This document shows positions 9,991 through 22,089 of a stretch of DNA of 64,000 nucleotides, one piece after another. Origin of the DNA: Carallia brachiata (Eukaryota; Streptophyta; Magnoliopsida; Malpighiales; Rhizophoraceae). The stretch is taken from assembly GCA_021464245.1 (NCBI GenBank), contig JADCRB010000001.1:5700152-5764151 (forward strand). The letters run 5' to 3'. Position 1 is the first letter of the stretch. The number at the start of each line of letters is the position of its first letter. The notes under the pieces are model-generated. The model saw only the letters and a program-made list of their open reading frames with translations. It did not search any database and was not told the DNA's origin. The position numbers and the translations under genes were made by a program.

Positions 9991-10501
9991 TATAACAAAT
10001 TTTTTTTTATTTAAATCTCATCTTAATATTAAAACTACATAAATAAATCAAATACAAATAAGAATTAGACGTACTTTTTATCGTCATATCGTAGAGATTG
10101 ATGATAAATATGAACTACGGTGTTATATGCACTAACAAGCAAGCTAAAGATTAGTGTCTTCCTCTCTTACATGGTCGGTTGTTAACAAATGCTCTGATGG
10201 TAAAAACTGAATGTAACTTAAAACTATATAGAAAGGAGATTTGTCTCTTTATTTATAATAAAACCTAATTAAATCTACTCATCATAAACTCAGTAATAGG
10301 CTCTACATCAAATAATAATAATAAGCTCAAGCCCAAATTACAAATATATTCTTATAATTTATTTATCACTCATAAGAGATAAATATGACCTGTTCGATCA
10401 CTTTAAAAATTCAAGTCCATAATTGAGCTATAAATTTGATCTTTTTTTAATAAAAATAAAAAATCTAATTAATGACATTTTAAATAAAAAATATTCTTAA
10501 A
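9991..10501 (-). mobile_element. Copia solo LTR (diverged), about 511 bp
   Basis: It aligns end to end, with the same spacing of many short blocks, with the LTR at 61923-62440: for example ttagtgtcttcctctctta against the matching 62-kb block, gctctgatgg, aaacctaattaa and gataaatatgacc. The terminal inverted repeat has decayed (tataac...cttaaa versus TGTAAGAA...TTCTTACA). No internal copia sequence adjoins it on either side, and no TSD remains. It is an old LTR-LTR recombination product or a truncated end. Confidence 0.75.
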
Positions 10502-11547
10502 AAAAAGACATTGCTCTTTAATTCCTATATGACAAAACTTGTTACTCTATTATTGAATCCAATTGCACATTATTTATTTATTGCCAATGTATGTTAGCTA
10601 TTTCATTTAACATAAAACGAATAATCCAATGTTAATATAAAAAATAATTAAATATATAGTAAAAAGGGTGTCCAAGACCAAAACTCTAACATTCGTGGAG
10701 TCTAAAGAAATTTTAGATATAAGTCCCTTATTCTTATTTTTCAAAGAGACTGCTTATATGACTCAAACTCAAACTTATAATTATCAGGCTATAATAGATT
10801 GACATTCTTACTACATCAAGGCATGCCCTTCAAAATAATTAAATACATAATTAATAAGATAAATCAAAAATTATATAAATTAAATATATATATTTGTATA
10901 ATATATAAGAATAAAGTAGTATGCATATGTGTATAAAGTTGTCATATATGAATAAGTAATCAGTAAAAACGTAATATATATATATATATATATATATATA
11001 GATATAATAAAAGATAACTTGTTTTTATTTTTTATAAAAAAATATTCAATTTTAAAAAACAAGTTACGTTTTTTTGGGACAAGTAGGTAGATGTGGGTTG
11101 AAGTCAATCAAATTGGATTACTTTCAAGTCACAATGTGTTTCGGATCAGAATTTTTCAGACAGATTTGGATTGATTCCGTCAGATCAGTCAGAATTTAAC
11201 AACCCATTCCCACCTTGACCAAGTGTCTTTCCCTGTGCAATCCGCTTTGAGACCACTAACCATTCCAGGCCAATCCCAAGTTTTTAGGTCTCAACTGGCT
11301 CTTCTTAAAACGATACTTTTTATGATATATATTTGATTCAGCTGTAAAGATACAAGTTTAGTCTAATCTACTTCAATTGTGTTCTTGTTCATTTTTATTT
11401 TTTAACCATTTCAAAAAAAAAAAAAGAGGTTGCAAGCTTAATGTAAGGATAAAATTAACTCACTATGATATGAAAGTCACATATTTGAGTTAAAAACAGT
11501 ATCTTTATAAAAATATACATAACAATCTTTTTAATGTTAGGTTCAAC

Positions 11548-11578
<31 letters not shown>

Positions 11579-11621
11579 TACTGGTTCAATAGATCGTTGA
11601 TGTTTAATATTAGTGACTAGT
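10502..11621. other. AT-rich intergenic stretch with microsatellites
   Basis: (TA)n runs lie at about 10972-11000 and (AT)n at 11548-11572. The ORFs are translations of low-complexity AT sequence. Nothing else is recognised. Confidence 0.7.
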
Positions 11622-12086
11622 AGTTTATGATTGGCAAATACTAATTAAAAATGTAACGTTGATGGTATTAATAATTGATAAACTAGTAAATTCAGTAAAA
11701 AGAATTGATAGTTATAAATAACAACCTTGCTCCAGCTTGAAACCAAATGCCATTTAAGAATTTTATCTTTTTTTAATAAACTTTTTTTTTTTTTGAGCAA
11801 ATCCATTTTTAATAAACTTGGATACATGAATTTGTCTCATCTACTTATATCAGTTTATGATTGGCAAATACTAATTAAAAATGTAACATTGATGGTATTA
11901 ATAATTGATAAACTAGTAAATTCAGTAAAAAGAATTGATAGTCATAAATAACAACCTTTCTTCAGTTTGAAACCAAATGCCATTCAATAATTTTATCTTT
12001 TTTTAATAAACTGTTTTTTTTTTTTGAGCAAATCCATTTTTAATAAACTTGGATACATGAAATTTTCTCATCCACTGATATCAGTT
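11622..12086. repeat. Tandem duplication, two copies of about 231 bp
   Basis: The block starting agtttatgattggcaaata (11622 and 11852) is repeated head to tail through ataaacttggatacatgaa near the end of each copy. Differences are few and scattered: point changes plus T-run length. It is non-coding. Confidence 0.9.
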
Positions 12087-12740
12087 AAGAGAAAACTCAA
12101 AGCTCTACATATCCTACACAAATTATCTTTTTTTTTTTTTTTGTTCATAAAGATTGGGTACGAATTTTAGCGCAAAACTGAAAATTCAGATAATTCTACC
12201 ACTATACATTGTGAGTAGTGCAGTGGGACTAACCAATTTTTTTAGTGCTTGCATTTGCATACCCAAGTTATATATACTTATCACAAATTGTTAACTAATT
12301 GACTAAAGTATGGTTAAATCTGAAGCAGAATGGTTGGAATATGAATAATTGTGTGAGTCATGTATAGAATTCAACTAGTTTTCTGTTATAGGTATAAGGA
12401 AAAAGATTGTCTACCCGAGAAAAGAGGATCGGGACTTACTCGGCTCTCTTAGCCAAAAAAATAATTTTTGCTTTTTGTTTTTTTGAAAATTAAGATTTAG
12501 GATATTATTAAATATGTTTAAAGTAATACTTAATACTACTTAAGATTTAGTATTTGTAAAAAAAAAAATGAAACAGAATCGGGCACAAAATTCGTCCCAT
12601 GTAACATCACCCTATTCCATTCTTCTCTCTCCTGGTAAGTTGAACTTTGACATGACATGAATGCGAGAGCACTGATGAAACATAGCACAAAGTCGGGTGT
12701 AAATCTCGAGCTTGCAACAGTTAGACTCGAAAATATAAAA
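12087..12740. other. Intergenic stretch, nothing recognised
   Basis: AT-rich with short T runs and no recognised gene or element boundary. Confidence 0.5.
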
Positions 12741-14539
12741 AAATTAAAATAAAATAAATTTACGCGGGGTCAATTTTCGTACGGATCCTTCGATTAGTGT
12801 TCATTCGTGACTCCGTCAAAGGCTGCATGAGCTTGATCTTGACAGAAATAAATTCCATAGCTTTATCTTGAACTGGGTAGACTCTGCTAATGACTAAGAC
12901 TGGATCTGAGGTAGATACTTGGACTATAGTGAAGACCACAGAGACCTGATCTGACTCAATTTGGCCTAATTTCACTGGGGGTCGAGGGGACTTATTCTCG
13001 GATGAGTTGTCTGGATCTTGTTGAGGGCCGTATGAGGTTTGATCTCAGCTGGATTTGTAATATTTTGATAGTTTAGATTTATACTCTCATAAATCCATAT
13101 CTATGGCGATCAGAGAATACAAACCAAAAATATACTTGAAAATGGATACAGCAATTTTTTTGGACTTTGTACGTAAGATATCTCTCATAAAGGAGTTAGG
13201 AAAGTATATTGCAGAGTACAATAACGTAGAAAAAAGAAAAATTTTGTTGACAGATTTTCAATATTTTCTTTTTCTCTCACGTTTTCTCTATTTTTTATAG
13301 TTTATGAATTTGTTGAATGTTTTTTTGAACTGAGGGCGAGGGTCTATTTATAAGCTTTTATTCCCGTGTAAAAACACTATGAGAAATGAGGAAAATTAAA
13401 GCCACCAACTATGCATTTTCCTTTTCTCTCACGTTTTCTCCATTTTTTATAGTTTATGAATTTGTTGAATGTTTTTTAGAGATCCCTCGAAGTGGACTAC
13501 TCCTTCTCTTCTTAGCCCGTGCGACTTCAACTTCATGGTCAAAGAACTTCCTGTAAGAGAAAGTGTGGAGGCTAGCCATTATTTTTTCTTAGAGAAAGAA
13601 AAGCTGAGGGGGTGAGTGCTGTGACTCTGGCATGCAAGATATATATACAAAAAACTGACCATTTTTTTTTTTGAAAAGTCAAAAAGAGGATACGCAGAAT
13701 CTGGTCGGGTTCTCCATGTACCTTTCTTCCATAAGCGATAGAAGAGGCAGCGGCTGATGTGCGTCGCAAAAATCATTACCCTATGCTGTAAAAGTCGTCG
13801 CGTCTTATCCTTGTTGGCCATCTTGGTGGGGCCCGAGGCGTAGCACTAAGTCAATTAGGGCCTCGTCCGGTGGGCCGATGATGTTGACGTCGCTGGAGCC
13901 GTCCGACTAGTTGATGCTGCCTGAATATTTTGGAAAGAGGTAAAATTTCGTCGAAATGACTTTTTTCTACTAGAACAGTTCCTTTGGGACTTAAGGTACC
14001 CATGAGGGATGAACCATTGGCTGACTCCATAAGATCGCTAGGACCAGTACGTATGCTCCCATAGGCTACGACTTTGATTAACATAGCCTAGAGAGACCAT
14101 TACAATGGTAGAACTTGGGTCTACTTCATTTGAGGGTAAAGTTTTACCGGTGAGATGTACTGTGAAAACGACAGGCTGTGCTTTAGAAATAGCATCTTTC
14201 AGCATCGCTCTCCCCCTGTTTCTTCGATTCTGGAACTAAAAATATACATTTTTACGTTCGACTGCCCTAGTGAGCACAGTCGTGAGGCAAGTTGGAGAAT
14301 TTGTGATGAGTTAGGGACAATACCTCCATTGTTGTAGAAGAACTCTCCAAAATTTGCAGTTGCGCCAAAGTTGGGTACCATCTTTCGCAGAGTGACCTTT
14401 CTTCTTCCTTAACCTACTATTCTGCAGATGGTTCCATTTTTTTGCTGCAGAGGAGCAAATGTCAGATATATAGGGAAGACTGAAGCGAGATAGAAGCAGA
14501 GACTCGGACTCAAACTCACGATCGCTTTTATATTTTTGG

Positions 14540-14935
14540 GTCGTTCATAGTTTATACTCATACTGGCCAGGAGTTGGATTGGATGTTGAGTGTTTGGATT
14601 TTGGATTTGGACTTAAGCTTTTAGGCTTTGGATTTAAGCTTAAGTTTTCGGATTTGGGCTCAAATGTTTGGGTTCTGGATTGGAATTGGGTTTTTGGCCA
14701 TAGGTTTTGTGTTTGGGTTTTGAATTGGACTTGGGCTCTTGGATTTGGGCTCAAGTGATTGGACTTGGTTTTTGGGCTTCTGAAATTGGGCTTGAGTGTT
14801 TGGGCTTCTAAGTTGATTTTGGGCTTTTGGATTTGGGCTTGAGTGTTGGGGCTTCTAAGTTGATCTTAGGCTTTTGGATTTGAGCTTTCGAGTTTGGATT
14901 TTTGCTTGGGTTTTCATGTCGGAACTTTTGGACTT
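14540..14935. repeat. Degenerate short-period repeat rich in TTGGGCTTTTGGATT-like units
   Basis: Many imperfect repeats of tttgggctt / ttggattt with no fixed period. The minus-strand reading gives a spurious Pro/Asn/Lys-rich peptide. It lies just 3' of the gypsy integrase tail and is likely untranslated-region repeat of that element. Confidence 0.75.
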
Positions 14936-15001
14936 TTTTTTTTTTTGATTTTTTTCTTTTTTTTTTTGAATTTTTTATACATATCTATACATAATACTGC
15001 T

Positions 15002-15500
15002 TCAGAAATTTTTCGTTGATTAGGCCAATTTGGACGCCTTCTTGGTCTGATAGCATGTAAGCGTTGTGGGTGTAGACTTCCTGCATTAAGTGTGACCCGT
15101 CCTATTTGGATGTAAGCTTATCACTAGGCCGGTGTTTCAAGTTGATGGGCCGTCGTACTGCAAGAACAAGGTCTCTTACTTGAAATGATCAAGGGCGAAC
15201 CCTACAGCTGAATGTGTTGACGAGTCGGGCTTGATAGTACTCGAGTTACTGTTGTGCTTCGAGTCTCTTTTTATCGAGGGCTTCTAACTCATTCAGACGT
15301 AGTCAGGGATTTTATTCTTATGTGAGCCCTTCTAGAACAACCAGGCCAAGAGAAAGTATCTGCGTCTCTAGAGGTAGTATGGCTTCAACACCATAAACAA
15401 GTGCATAGCGTGTCGCTTGTGCTGGAGTCCGATAAGTCGTGCGATACGCCCATAATGCCTCCGAGGAGTCCGATAAGTCGTGCGATTGAGCATCAAGTAT
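15002..15500 (-). pseudogene. Ty3/gypsy integrase C-terminal fragment
   Basis: On the minus strand, frames joined across stops read EALWAYRTTYRTP, then YALVYGVEAILPLETQILSL, then LRLNELEALDKKRLEAQQ, and end with a chromatin-reader-like tail (QVRDLVLAVRRP and INEKFLK). These are the standard order of motifs after the catalytic core in plant gypsy polyproteins. The D,D,E catalytic core itself is missing, because the sequence above about 15500 no longer matches. Several stops interrupt it, so it cannot encode a working integrase. Confidence 0.85.
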
Positions 15501-15794
15501 GGTGGCCCATAAAAAGTTAAGATTTCAAGGGCTGAAAAGCATTCATCTTTCTCAAATAGTACAATTGTTTCATTATTATCATTGTTATTTACAAGAGCAT
15601 GGCAAGATTGTGTCAAGTCAAACATAACTTTCTTAACCTCCGACTCTCTATTCACCAATAAGTGAAAAAGGTATGAAGAAAAATTATGGGCACCAAGTGT
15701 CTGTTAGAAAAATACAAGCAAAAAGAAACAAAAATAAGTAAATTTAAGTGATTGTTTTGAAACAAAAACAAAAAACAAAAAAACAGCGAAAATT

Positions 15795-15990
15795 TAGCTT
15801 AAAGATTTTACTAGCGACAGTCGCTTTTACCTTCTTTTTTATAGTTGTTTATACATGACATATATTGATTAACTACAAAAGTTAAAAGCCAAATATATTA
15901 TAAATTTGCCATTGAGAAGTGCTAATATATTGATTTTTGATTAGTGATTATAAAAAGAAGGTAAAAAGTGACTGTTGGTACTCTTTAGAT
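15795..15990. mobile_element. Short foldback MITE, about 196 bp
   Basis: Imperfect terminal inverted repeats of about 45 bp: the left end contains agtcgcttttaccttctttt, and the right end read inward contains agtcactttttaccttcttt. The centre is AT-rich. There is no coding capacity. The TSD is unclear, so the superfamily is unassigned. Confidence 0.65.
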
Positions 15991-16522
15991 TAATTATTAT
16001 TTTATGTTTGTGTCCACGATCGACTGATCGTATTAAGGTAAACAATTATTCCAAAAATTATTGAGGTACTAGAAACCAAAACAAGGAAGGTGAAATCTAC
16101 CCTAAATAAGTATATGCATGCACAAGTGACAAAGGGAGTGCACATGGGGCAACTGAAGCATCAATTGTCTAGTGGATAGAATTGCAATGTTTATGCAGTT
16201 GTACAACTAATAGAAGCAAAGTAAGCAGTAAGGGGATGTTAGGTTTTGAGTTTCAAGGGTATTGTTGTTGTTGTTGATTTAAAAAGCAAGAATATTGGTG
16301 TTTGGTTAGGTTTTGTAAAAGCTACTGATTGCTGATCAATGGCTTGAAAAGTAATTGATTGGAAAAGCAAGAACAAGCTACATTTCAAGAATATCAGCAA
16401 CTGATGTATTTTATATGACAAAATTATCCTTAATATCTTATCTTAATTACTACCCTCTTTACTTCTCCAAGACTGCCATGTTTTCTCTTAGTTATTATTT
16501 TCTTTCATTATGCGTGAAGACT
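15991..16522. other. Intergenic stretch, nothing recognised
   Basis: Contains a short (GTT)n run near 16263 and AT-rich sequence. A phrase near 16295 (ggtgtttggttaggttttg) resembles MITE ends, but no partner end was found. Confidence 0.4.
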
Positions 16523-16866
16523 GATATGGTTTATTTGGATTGTTAGAAAGTTATAAGAAAAAAAAGTTGTGAGAAAGAAAAAGATTAGAAAGAAAAATGA
16601 ATAGTAATTTGTGAGAGAAAAAGTTGTGTGAAAAAAATGTTATTTGAATAGATGAGAAAGTTGTGAAAAAAAAATGATTAGAAGGAAAAATGAATATTAA
16701 TTTGTGAGAGAAAAAATTGTGAGAAAATAGTGTTGTTTGGATTTATTAGAAAGTTGTGAGAAAAAAAAAAGTTATGATAAAATTATAAAGTAATGATGAT
16801 GCTTTTGGACCAAAATTTTCTAATCTCTTTCTTTTCCTTCCACTTTCTAACAATACAAACAAAGCT
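16523..16866. mobile_element. MITE with internal tandem repeats (gtgagaaaaa family)
   Basis: The left end tttggattgttagaaagtt and the right end read inward, ttgtattgttagaaagtgg, are inverted copies. The interior holds about 2.5 tandem copies of a unit of roughly 95 bp (gttgtgagaaa, attagaaagaaaaatgaata, taatttgtgagagaaaaa). The same family occurs at 22862-23215. No clear TSD. Confidence 0.65.
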
Positions 16867-17149
16867 TAGTTTACATACACATTCTCTCTCTCCACTGTAG
16901 CATTATCCGTTCTGAATTGTTTTTTCTCTCTCTTTTTTTTTTTTGTTAGTAAAGGTTCTACATAGTCAAAGTTTGACAAAGTTTGAAAAAAAAAAGTTGA
17001 TAGGCAATGCATGAATAAGTAGAATAGCTATTATGAACTATTTTATCAATCCTACATATAATCATAGTTTATGAGTTTAACTCTTTTAATTTTAATGCAT
17101 GTCAAATTGAAATTACACTACATAGTATCATCAAAAAAAAAAAAAAAGG

Positions 17150-17530
17150 AAATTACACGGCTACAAAATAATAATAATGATAATGATAATATTAATATTA
17201 TTTTTTTATCTATTATAATAATAGTAATATAAGTTGATCGTCAAGTCATAAATTTAATAAATTTTTATTTATAAACACATAAGATTCTCTTTTATGAAAT
17301 TAGTTTAGATTAATTAGAGATAAACACATTATCTATTACAATAAAATAACACCAAGATGTCCAAAATAGTCATTTTGATGTTTAAAAAGCAACATTAATG
17401 ATAGTCTAATTAACACATTTATTTGTTAGCAACGATAACAATAACAGTAATCAGTAATCAGTAAAAATAATCAACAATTAATAACAGTGACAACAATTAA
17501 CAGTAAGTAAACTACACAGACCCTAAATAT
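17150..17530. repeat. Dispersed AT-rich repeat, one of two copies
   Basis: Its 3' part (aatagtcatttt, then taacagtaatcagtaat, then aagtaaactacacagaccct) corresponds in order to 57540-57775. Probably a MITE or decayed LTR family member; ends not defined. Confidence 0.45.
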
Positions 17531-18231
17531 GCATTTTCGTGCATATATAAGAGTGCAACCTATGACCCCCTGTGTGTACAAACTTTTTAAGGGGACACAA
17601 GGATGCCCTTTTTGTTAGTAGCACTTAGCTCTAGAGAAACAAAAATAAATAAATACATAAGAAATAATAAATAATAAATAATTACTGTAATGTCTTTCTC
17701 AGGGTAACTAAAACTTAACCGCATAACAAAGATGGTTGCACTTGTATGGCTGTAACCATACCTTGAATTTATAGCTCCTTGTATGTCCTTCCTTCCATCT
17801 TATTAGGGATGGAAAGTAAAATGCCAGTCAATCTTGGTCACCTTGCTTATCAAGCTTGTTAATATATAGTGCCAAAGGGGAGGGCAAGGTAATACAAAAA
17901 CAGAATAGGACAACGGCTTCTGAATTATTTTTTTTTTATTTTTTTTAAATTCATTAAAAAGCTCATTAAAATGTGAATTATATGGTGACTTGACATTTTT
18001 TTTAATCCCATAAAGCACATATTCTTTTTTGAAACTTAGGATCCGAGACCTCAAAAATAAAATTTTTTTTAGTCTATTAAAAATTCATCAAGTCATGAAC
18101 TATAAGATGACAATAATTATTTGAATCCTATCAATAATATTTTTAAGTTTTTAATTCCTAAAACATCCCCACACATGAAAAAAAATATATATTTTCTTAC
18201 TTGAAAAAAAAAATATGTTCTAAAGTTAGCA
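17531..18231. other. Intergenic stretch, nothing recognised
   Basis: Short A/T tracts and one 83-codon minus-strand ORF without recognisable features. Confidence 0.5.
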
Positions 18232-18239
18232 AGCCTGAG

Positions 18240-18763
18240 TCTTACAGATATGGACACAGTAGACACAAATAAAACAACACGTCAACCTTCAAAAAATTAG
18301 GATACGGACACAACATAGATACAGTTATATATATTCCAAACAAATATTATTATTCAAATTATGTATTCTTGTTTAATAATTGTTATGATGTATTGTTTAC
18401 AAAAATAAATACACAATAAACTTTAATTTTATAAGTGTAACATTAATTTCAAGTTAAGTTTAATTTTTATTATTAAAATTGAAAATAATAAACCATATAA
18501 TATACAAAAATATTTGAGATTATAAATTGAACACAAAAAAATTCCCCGTCTCTCATTTTATTTAAATTTTTTGTACTTTTTTTTTTCAAAAAAAAGTGTC
18601 TTCAACGTGTCCTCGACGTCTCCAAATCGTGTTTGATTTTTATTTTTTTTCCAACTTTTTTGACGGACATGTTTCTAGCGTGTTGGACACAAACGCGTGT
18701 CCATATTCGATGCATGTCCAACACAGACATAACACCAAATTTTGATATGTCTGTGCTTCCTTA
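18240..18763. mobile_element. hAT-like non-autonomous element with GGACAC-rich ends (about 524 bp)
   Basis: Both ends are rich in gacacg / ggacac motifs arranged in inverted orientation (left tcttacagatatggacacag; right end inward ttaaggaagc-like, then acagacatatc). The core is AT-rich. Possible 8-bp duplications are AGCCTGAG (18232-18239) and GGCCCGAG (18764-18771), two mismatches. The class and ends are tentative. Confidence 0.5.
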
Positions 18764-19445
18764 GGCCCGAGATGCTTAGCATGGACGGAGCTTGACTTTG
18801 TACGTTGGCGAGGCTCAGCTAAGCGAGTTAGAAACTTCAAACCAAAAAAAAAGAAACTTCAGAGTAATATGCACAGAGATTTAATTTTTTTTTTCTGGTT
18901 GGGAATCGCACCACTAGATGATGCGGCTACAAATCTGAAGTGAAAATATATATACAGGCTTTGGTATGATATCTTGCATTTAAAAATTAAGAAAAAAAAT
19001 TATGTAGACCATTAAATGAACTATGTGGGGAGGACAATAAAGAAGTTTTAATAGATTAATTTAACAAAGGAAAATGATAGACTGACTCTGTCCATGTATT
19101 GAGTAGGAAAAAAAAACTAACATATTATTAATAATTTTCTTCTTCTTCAGACATTAAGAAACTCTATTTGTTCTGGATGGAGAAAAGTAACGTCTATGGT
19201 TGGGTTTTTACAACAGAAGATATATCCATTGCAGCCAAATAAAAAGGTGACCTGTCATATTTGGGTGTGAAATTTTGATTCTAAGCTACATTTGTGCTGT
19301 TTGTTTGTTCACCTTCTTATGCTAATCTTCTACTTTGCTTGGCCAACTAGTTGATTACTGTCAAAGTCATTAGCATTTATAATACAAGCCAAAAAAATTT
19401 TGTTAGTCGTCAATTTTTTCTTCTAATAGGTAGCCTAATTAATAA
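18764..19445. other. Intergenic stretch left of the CACTA remnant
   Basis: No gene is recognised. A CACTA 5' terminus should lie to the left of 19446 if the element were complete; I did not find a clean CACTA-starting end here. Confidence 0.4.
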
Positions 19446-19686
19446 ATGAAGGGTGACAAGTATTTCTTTTTCTTCCAAAAATATATAATGGCTAGGGAAT
19501 TATTAGATCTTAGTTTGAGTGGTATACTAGAAGATTGTCATCTTTATTATGCAATGAAAAACATTAGTTATTACTTAAGACCTTCTTATTTTTTTTTCTT
19601 TTTCAATATAATAGGTAATGAGTCTATAACAAATATTTGTTGAAGATTGCATCTTTATTCAATCATATTATTTTTATTTGACATAG

Positions 19687-21197
19687 GTTCCTATTGGCAT
19701 TGAAATCATATTCAAGAAATAGAATGTATCCAAAGGGTTCAATTGCAAAAGGATATATTGCAGATGAGTCTATAACATATTGTTCTAGATATTATAAAGG
19801 TGTTGACACAAGATTTCATCGAAGGCCAAAGAATGGTGATGATTTTGATCTTACTGTACCACAAGATGCTTAATTGTCGTTGATCTCAGTTCGCTCAATA
19901 GGAAAAAAGAGTGATATTATTCTTGATTAACAAACATTGATACAGGCGCACAAATACATCTTGCATAATTGTGATTCGGTTATTCCATTTATTGAGTAAG
20001 TCTCATTATTGTTTGTTTATCTTTCTTATATATATGAAAAAACTAAAATTGGATATTATATGTTATTAATAGTAAACTTAAAACTCTAATTTTATTTGGT
20101 TTCATCTAGTTTATTTTCTCATATATATACACTAAAGTGATCTTTATGTATTCAACAGAGAGCATCAAGAAGTGATAAAGAGAGAATATTATCATCGTAA
20201 TCGACAACCGTCTCAATTGGATATAGAAAAAATCCATCATTCAAATTTTATTAATTGGTTTCAGAACCAAGTGAATTCTCATTTTTATTTTTATTTTGAA
20301 TTAAGTGGCATTTTACTTTTTTTTTTTATTACAAGAGTCTCAAAATTTTGCTTCTTTGTTCATTTAATCCTAGTTTCTAGTTATAAAATTATTTGTAGAG
20401 TTTTAATACATGGACGGGGAAAATCCATTGATGTGGAGAAAGATGCTTTTTTTTTTTTTTTGCAAATATTTTATACCCCTATTGTCATTTACCTTAGTAC
20501 TATTGCAAATCATAAGTTGATGAGATTAAAAAATTACAAAACCTTATGAACTTACAACTAAACTTGATGTGCAACAAACATATAAACAATGGGCACAACA
20601 ATTAATTGTGCAATTCCGCACCCATATTTCCTCATCCAGCTATTATTTTCTTTATTTGTATTGATGATTTCTTTTTATCTATTTAATATAACAAATGTTG
20701 CTTTCTCTTTTTTTTCTTATTAGGTCGAAATGTTAACACAATTAGAAAGTTCAAGGATTACAAAACACATCAAACGGCTAGCTCTAAGTCTAAGTAAAGT
20801 TGGTTAGAGGTTCAAAGGATATATCATTGGAGGTGTTAAATATCACACAAAAGAAATGGAAAATAGGAAGAGAACACAGAATAGTGGTGTTGTTGTCTCA
20901 ACAAAAACATGTTCCTTAGAAAAAGATGTTGCTTATTATTGTGTGATAAATGATATGATTGAACTGAATTATTTTGAGAAATTTAGATTTTTATTATTTA
21001 AATGTGATTGGTTTGATCTGGAGAAGGGAAAAGGCATTCAAAAAGATAAATTTAGATTCACGTTGTTGAATTTCTCATATACAGGTGCTCATTTAAAGGA
21101 TAAACCATTTGTTTTGACATCACAAGTCAAACAAGTTTTTTATGTTCAAGATTTATTGCAACCTAAATGGCATGCTATCGTTAGAATTAGACCTTGA
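19687..21197 (+). pseudogene. CACTA transposon protein remnant (DUF4218-end / DUF4216 region)
   Basis: Bases 19687-20000 read ALKSYSRNRMYPKGSIAKGY, then ITYCSRYYKGVDTRF, typical of the segment after DUF4218 in CACTA proteins. They continue with AHKYILHNCDSVIPFIE and, after an apparent intron (about 20000-20158), EHQEVIKREYY and IHHSNFINWFQNQV. Bases 20756-21197 read as DUF4216: GYIIGGVKYHTK, then TQNSGVVV, then LFKCDWFDLEKGKG, LLNFSY, and FVLTSQVKQVFYVQDL. Stops at about 19872, 19928, 20806 and after 21195, plus an AT-rich insert at 20290-20700, break the frame. The role of DUF4216/4218 in transposition is not established; they are diagnostic markers of plant CACTA elements. The downstream 70-codon ORF 21222-21434 may be the decayed C-terminus. 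Confidence 0.85.
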
Positions 21198-22089
21198 GAT
21201 GCATATGACATTGGCGAATAGGTGATGAGTCAATTCGATGATGATCATCATTTGAATGATCGGAGAACTGATGAATGCATTGAACAAAAAAAAGAGGTTA
21301 ATTGGCTAAGGAATGATGTAGAAACCACAACTGTTGACATGATAAATGCTGCAAAAGATCACATTCTAGCTAAATATGAAGCCCAATACTTTTCAAAAAG
21401 GAGACCACGGTATATTCTTGTCCACATATTTTAAAACACCATGACATATATATGACTTTTATTGCATGAATTAGAGTAATTGATTTACTACGAATTCTTC
21501 AATAGTGAACTCATCCATGACTGTCTTAAAGGTTTTTATTGTTGTTATTGTCATTTGAGTTGGTTATGTAGCTCGTAATATTGTTAAAGAGATATTGACT
21601 GGAGTAACTGTAGTTTTCTTTGCATATGTTGGATCTGATTTAGTTGCCAATTCAAGTGAAAAATCCAGGAGAGCACAAGCATCTTATTTATGCTAAAGGA
21701 AGAAGAGATGGAGTTAGTAGAAGCTAATAGTATCTTATATCTGCTGACACCCAGATGCATTGAAACATTCACAAATATCAATGTGGCTACTCTTTGTTTA
21801 ATACGTATTTGGATCTCCATGTCTTACTATGATATTGAATTATTGAAATATTGTTTATGATATTGCTTCAATATGCCAATTCTTTCATTTAATAATATTA
21901 AAGCATTTTTTATTTGTTCATTTAAGTTTAAATTTTTACTTTGTTAATTAATAATACAAATATTTTCTATTAATTATGGAGAACAAAGAAATGTCTATAT
22001 ATAAAAATATAAAATAACATATATATAAACATCATAATATCATTAGTATAATGACACTTATTAAATGTCATAATAGAAGTTTATTACGA

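Larger units (their letters stand above)
12741..15500 (-). mobile_element. Ty3/gypsy remnant, probable 3' region, minus strand
   Basis: GC content rises sharply relative to the flanks. The integrase C-terminus lies at about 15002-15500 on the minus strand, so the lower coordinates should be the untranslated region and 3' LTR of the same element. A block (ttatagtttatgaatttgtt) is repeated at about 13296 and 13450. I could not fix LTR ends or a TSD, so the extent is approximate. Confidence 0.55.

Noticed and set aside
10880..11107. Hydrophobic Tyr/Ile-rich ORF that could look like a small membrane protein
   Set aside because: It translates a (TA)n microsatellite and AT-rich flanks.
13572..14084. 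Overlapping 65-80 codon minus-strand ORFs near the gypsy remnant
   Set aside because: No domain motif could be recognised; they lie in the presumed non-coding 3' region of the element and no two form a plausible exon pair.
14545..14754. Pro/Asn/Lys-rich repetitive peptide on the minus strand
   Set aside because: It is produced by the degenerate TTTGGGCTT-type DNA repeat; no start context or gene structure supports it.
20172..20549. 125-codon ORF as a separate gene
   Set aside because: Its first 40 codons continue the CACTA protein (EHQEVIKREYY, FINWFQNQV); the remainder runs into AT-rich insert sequence.
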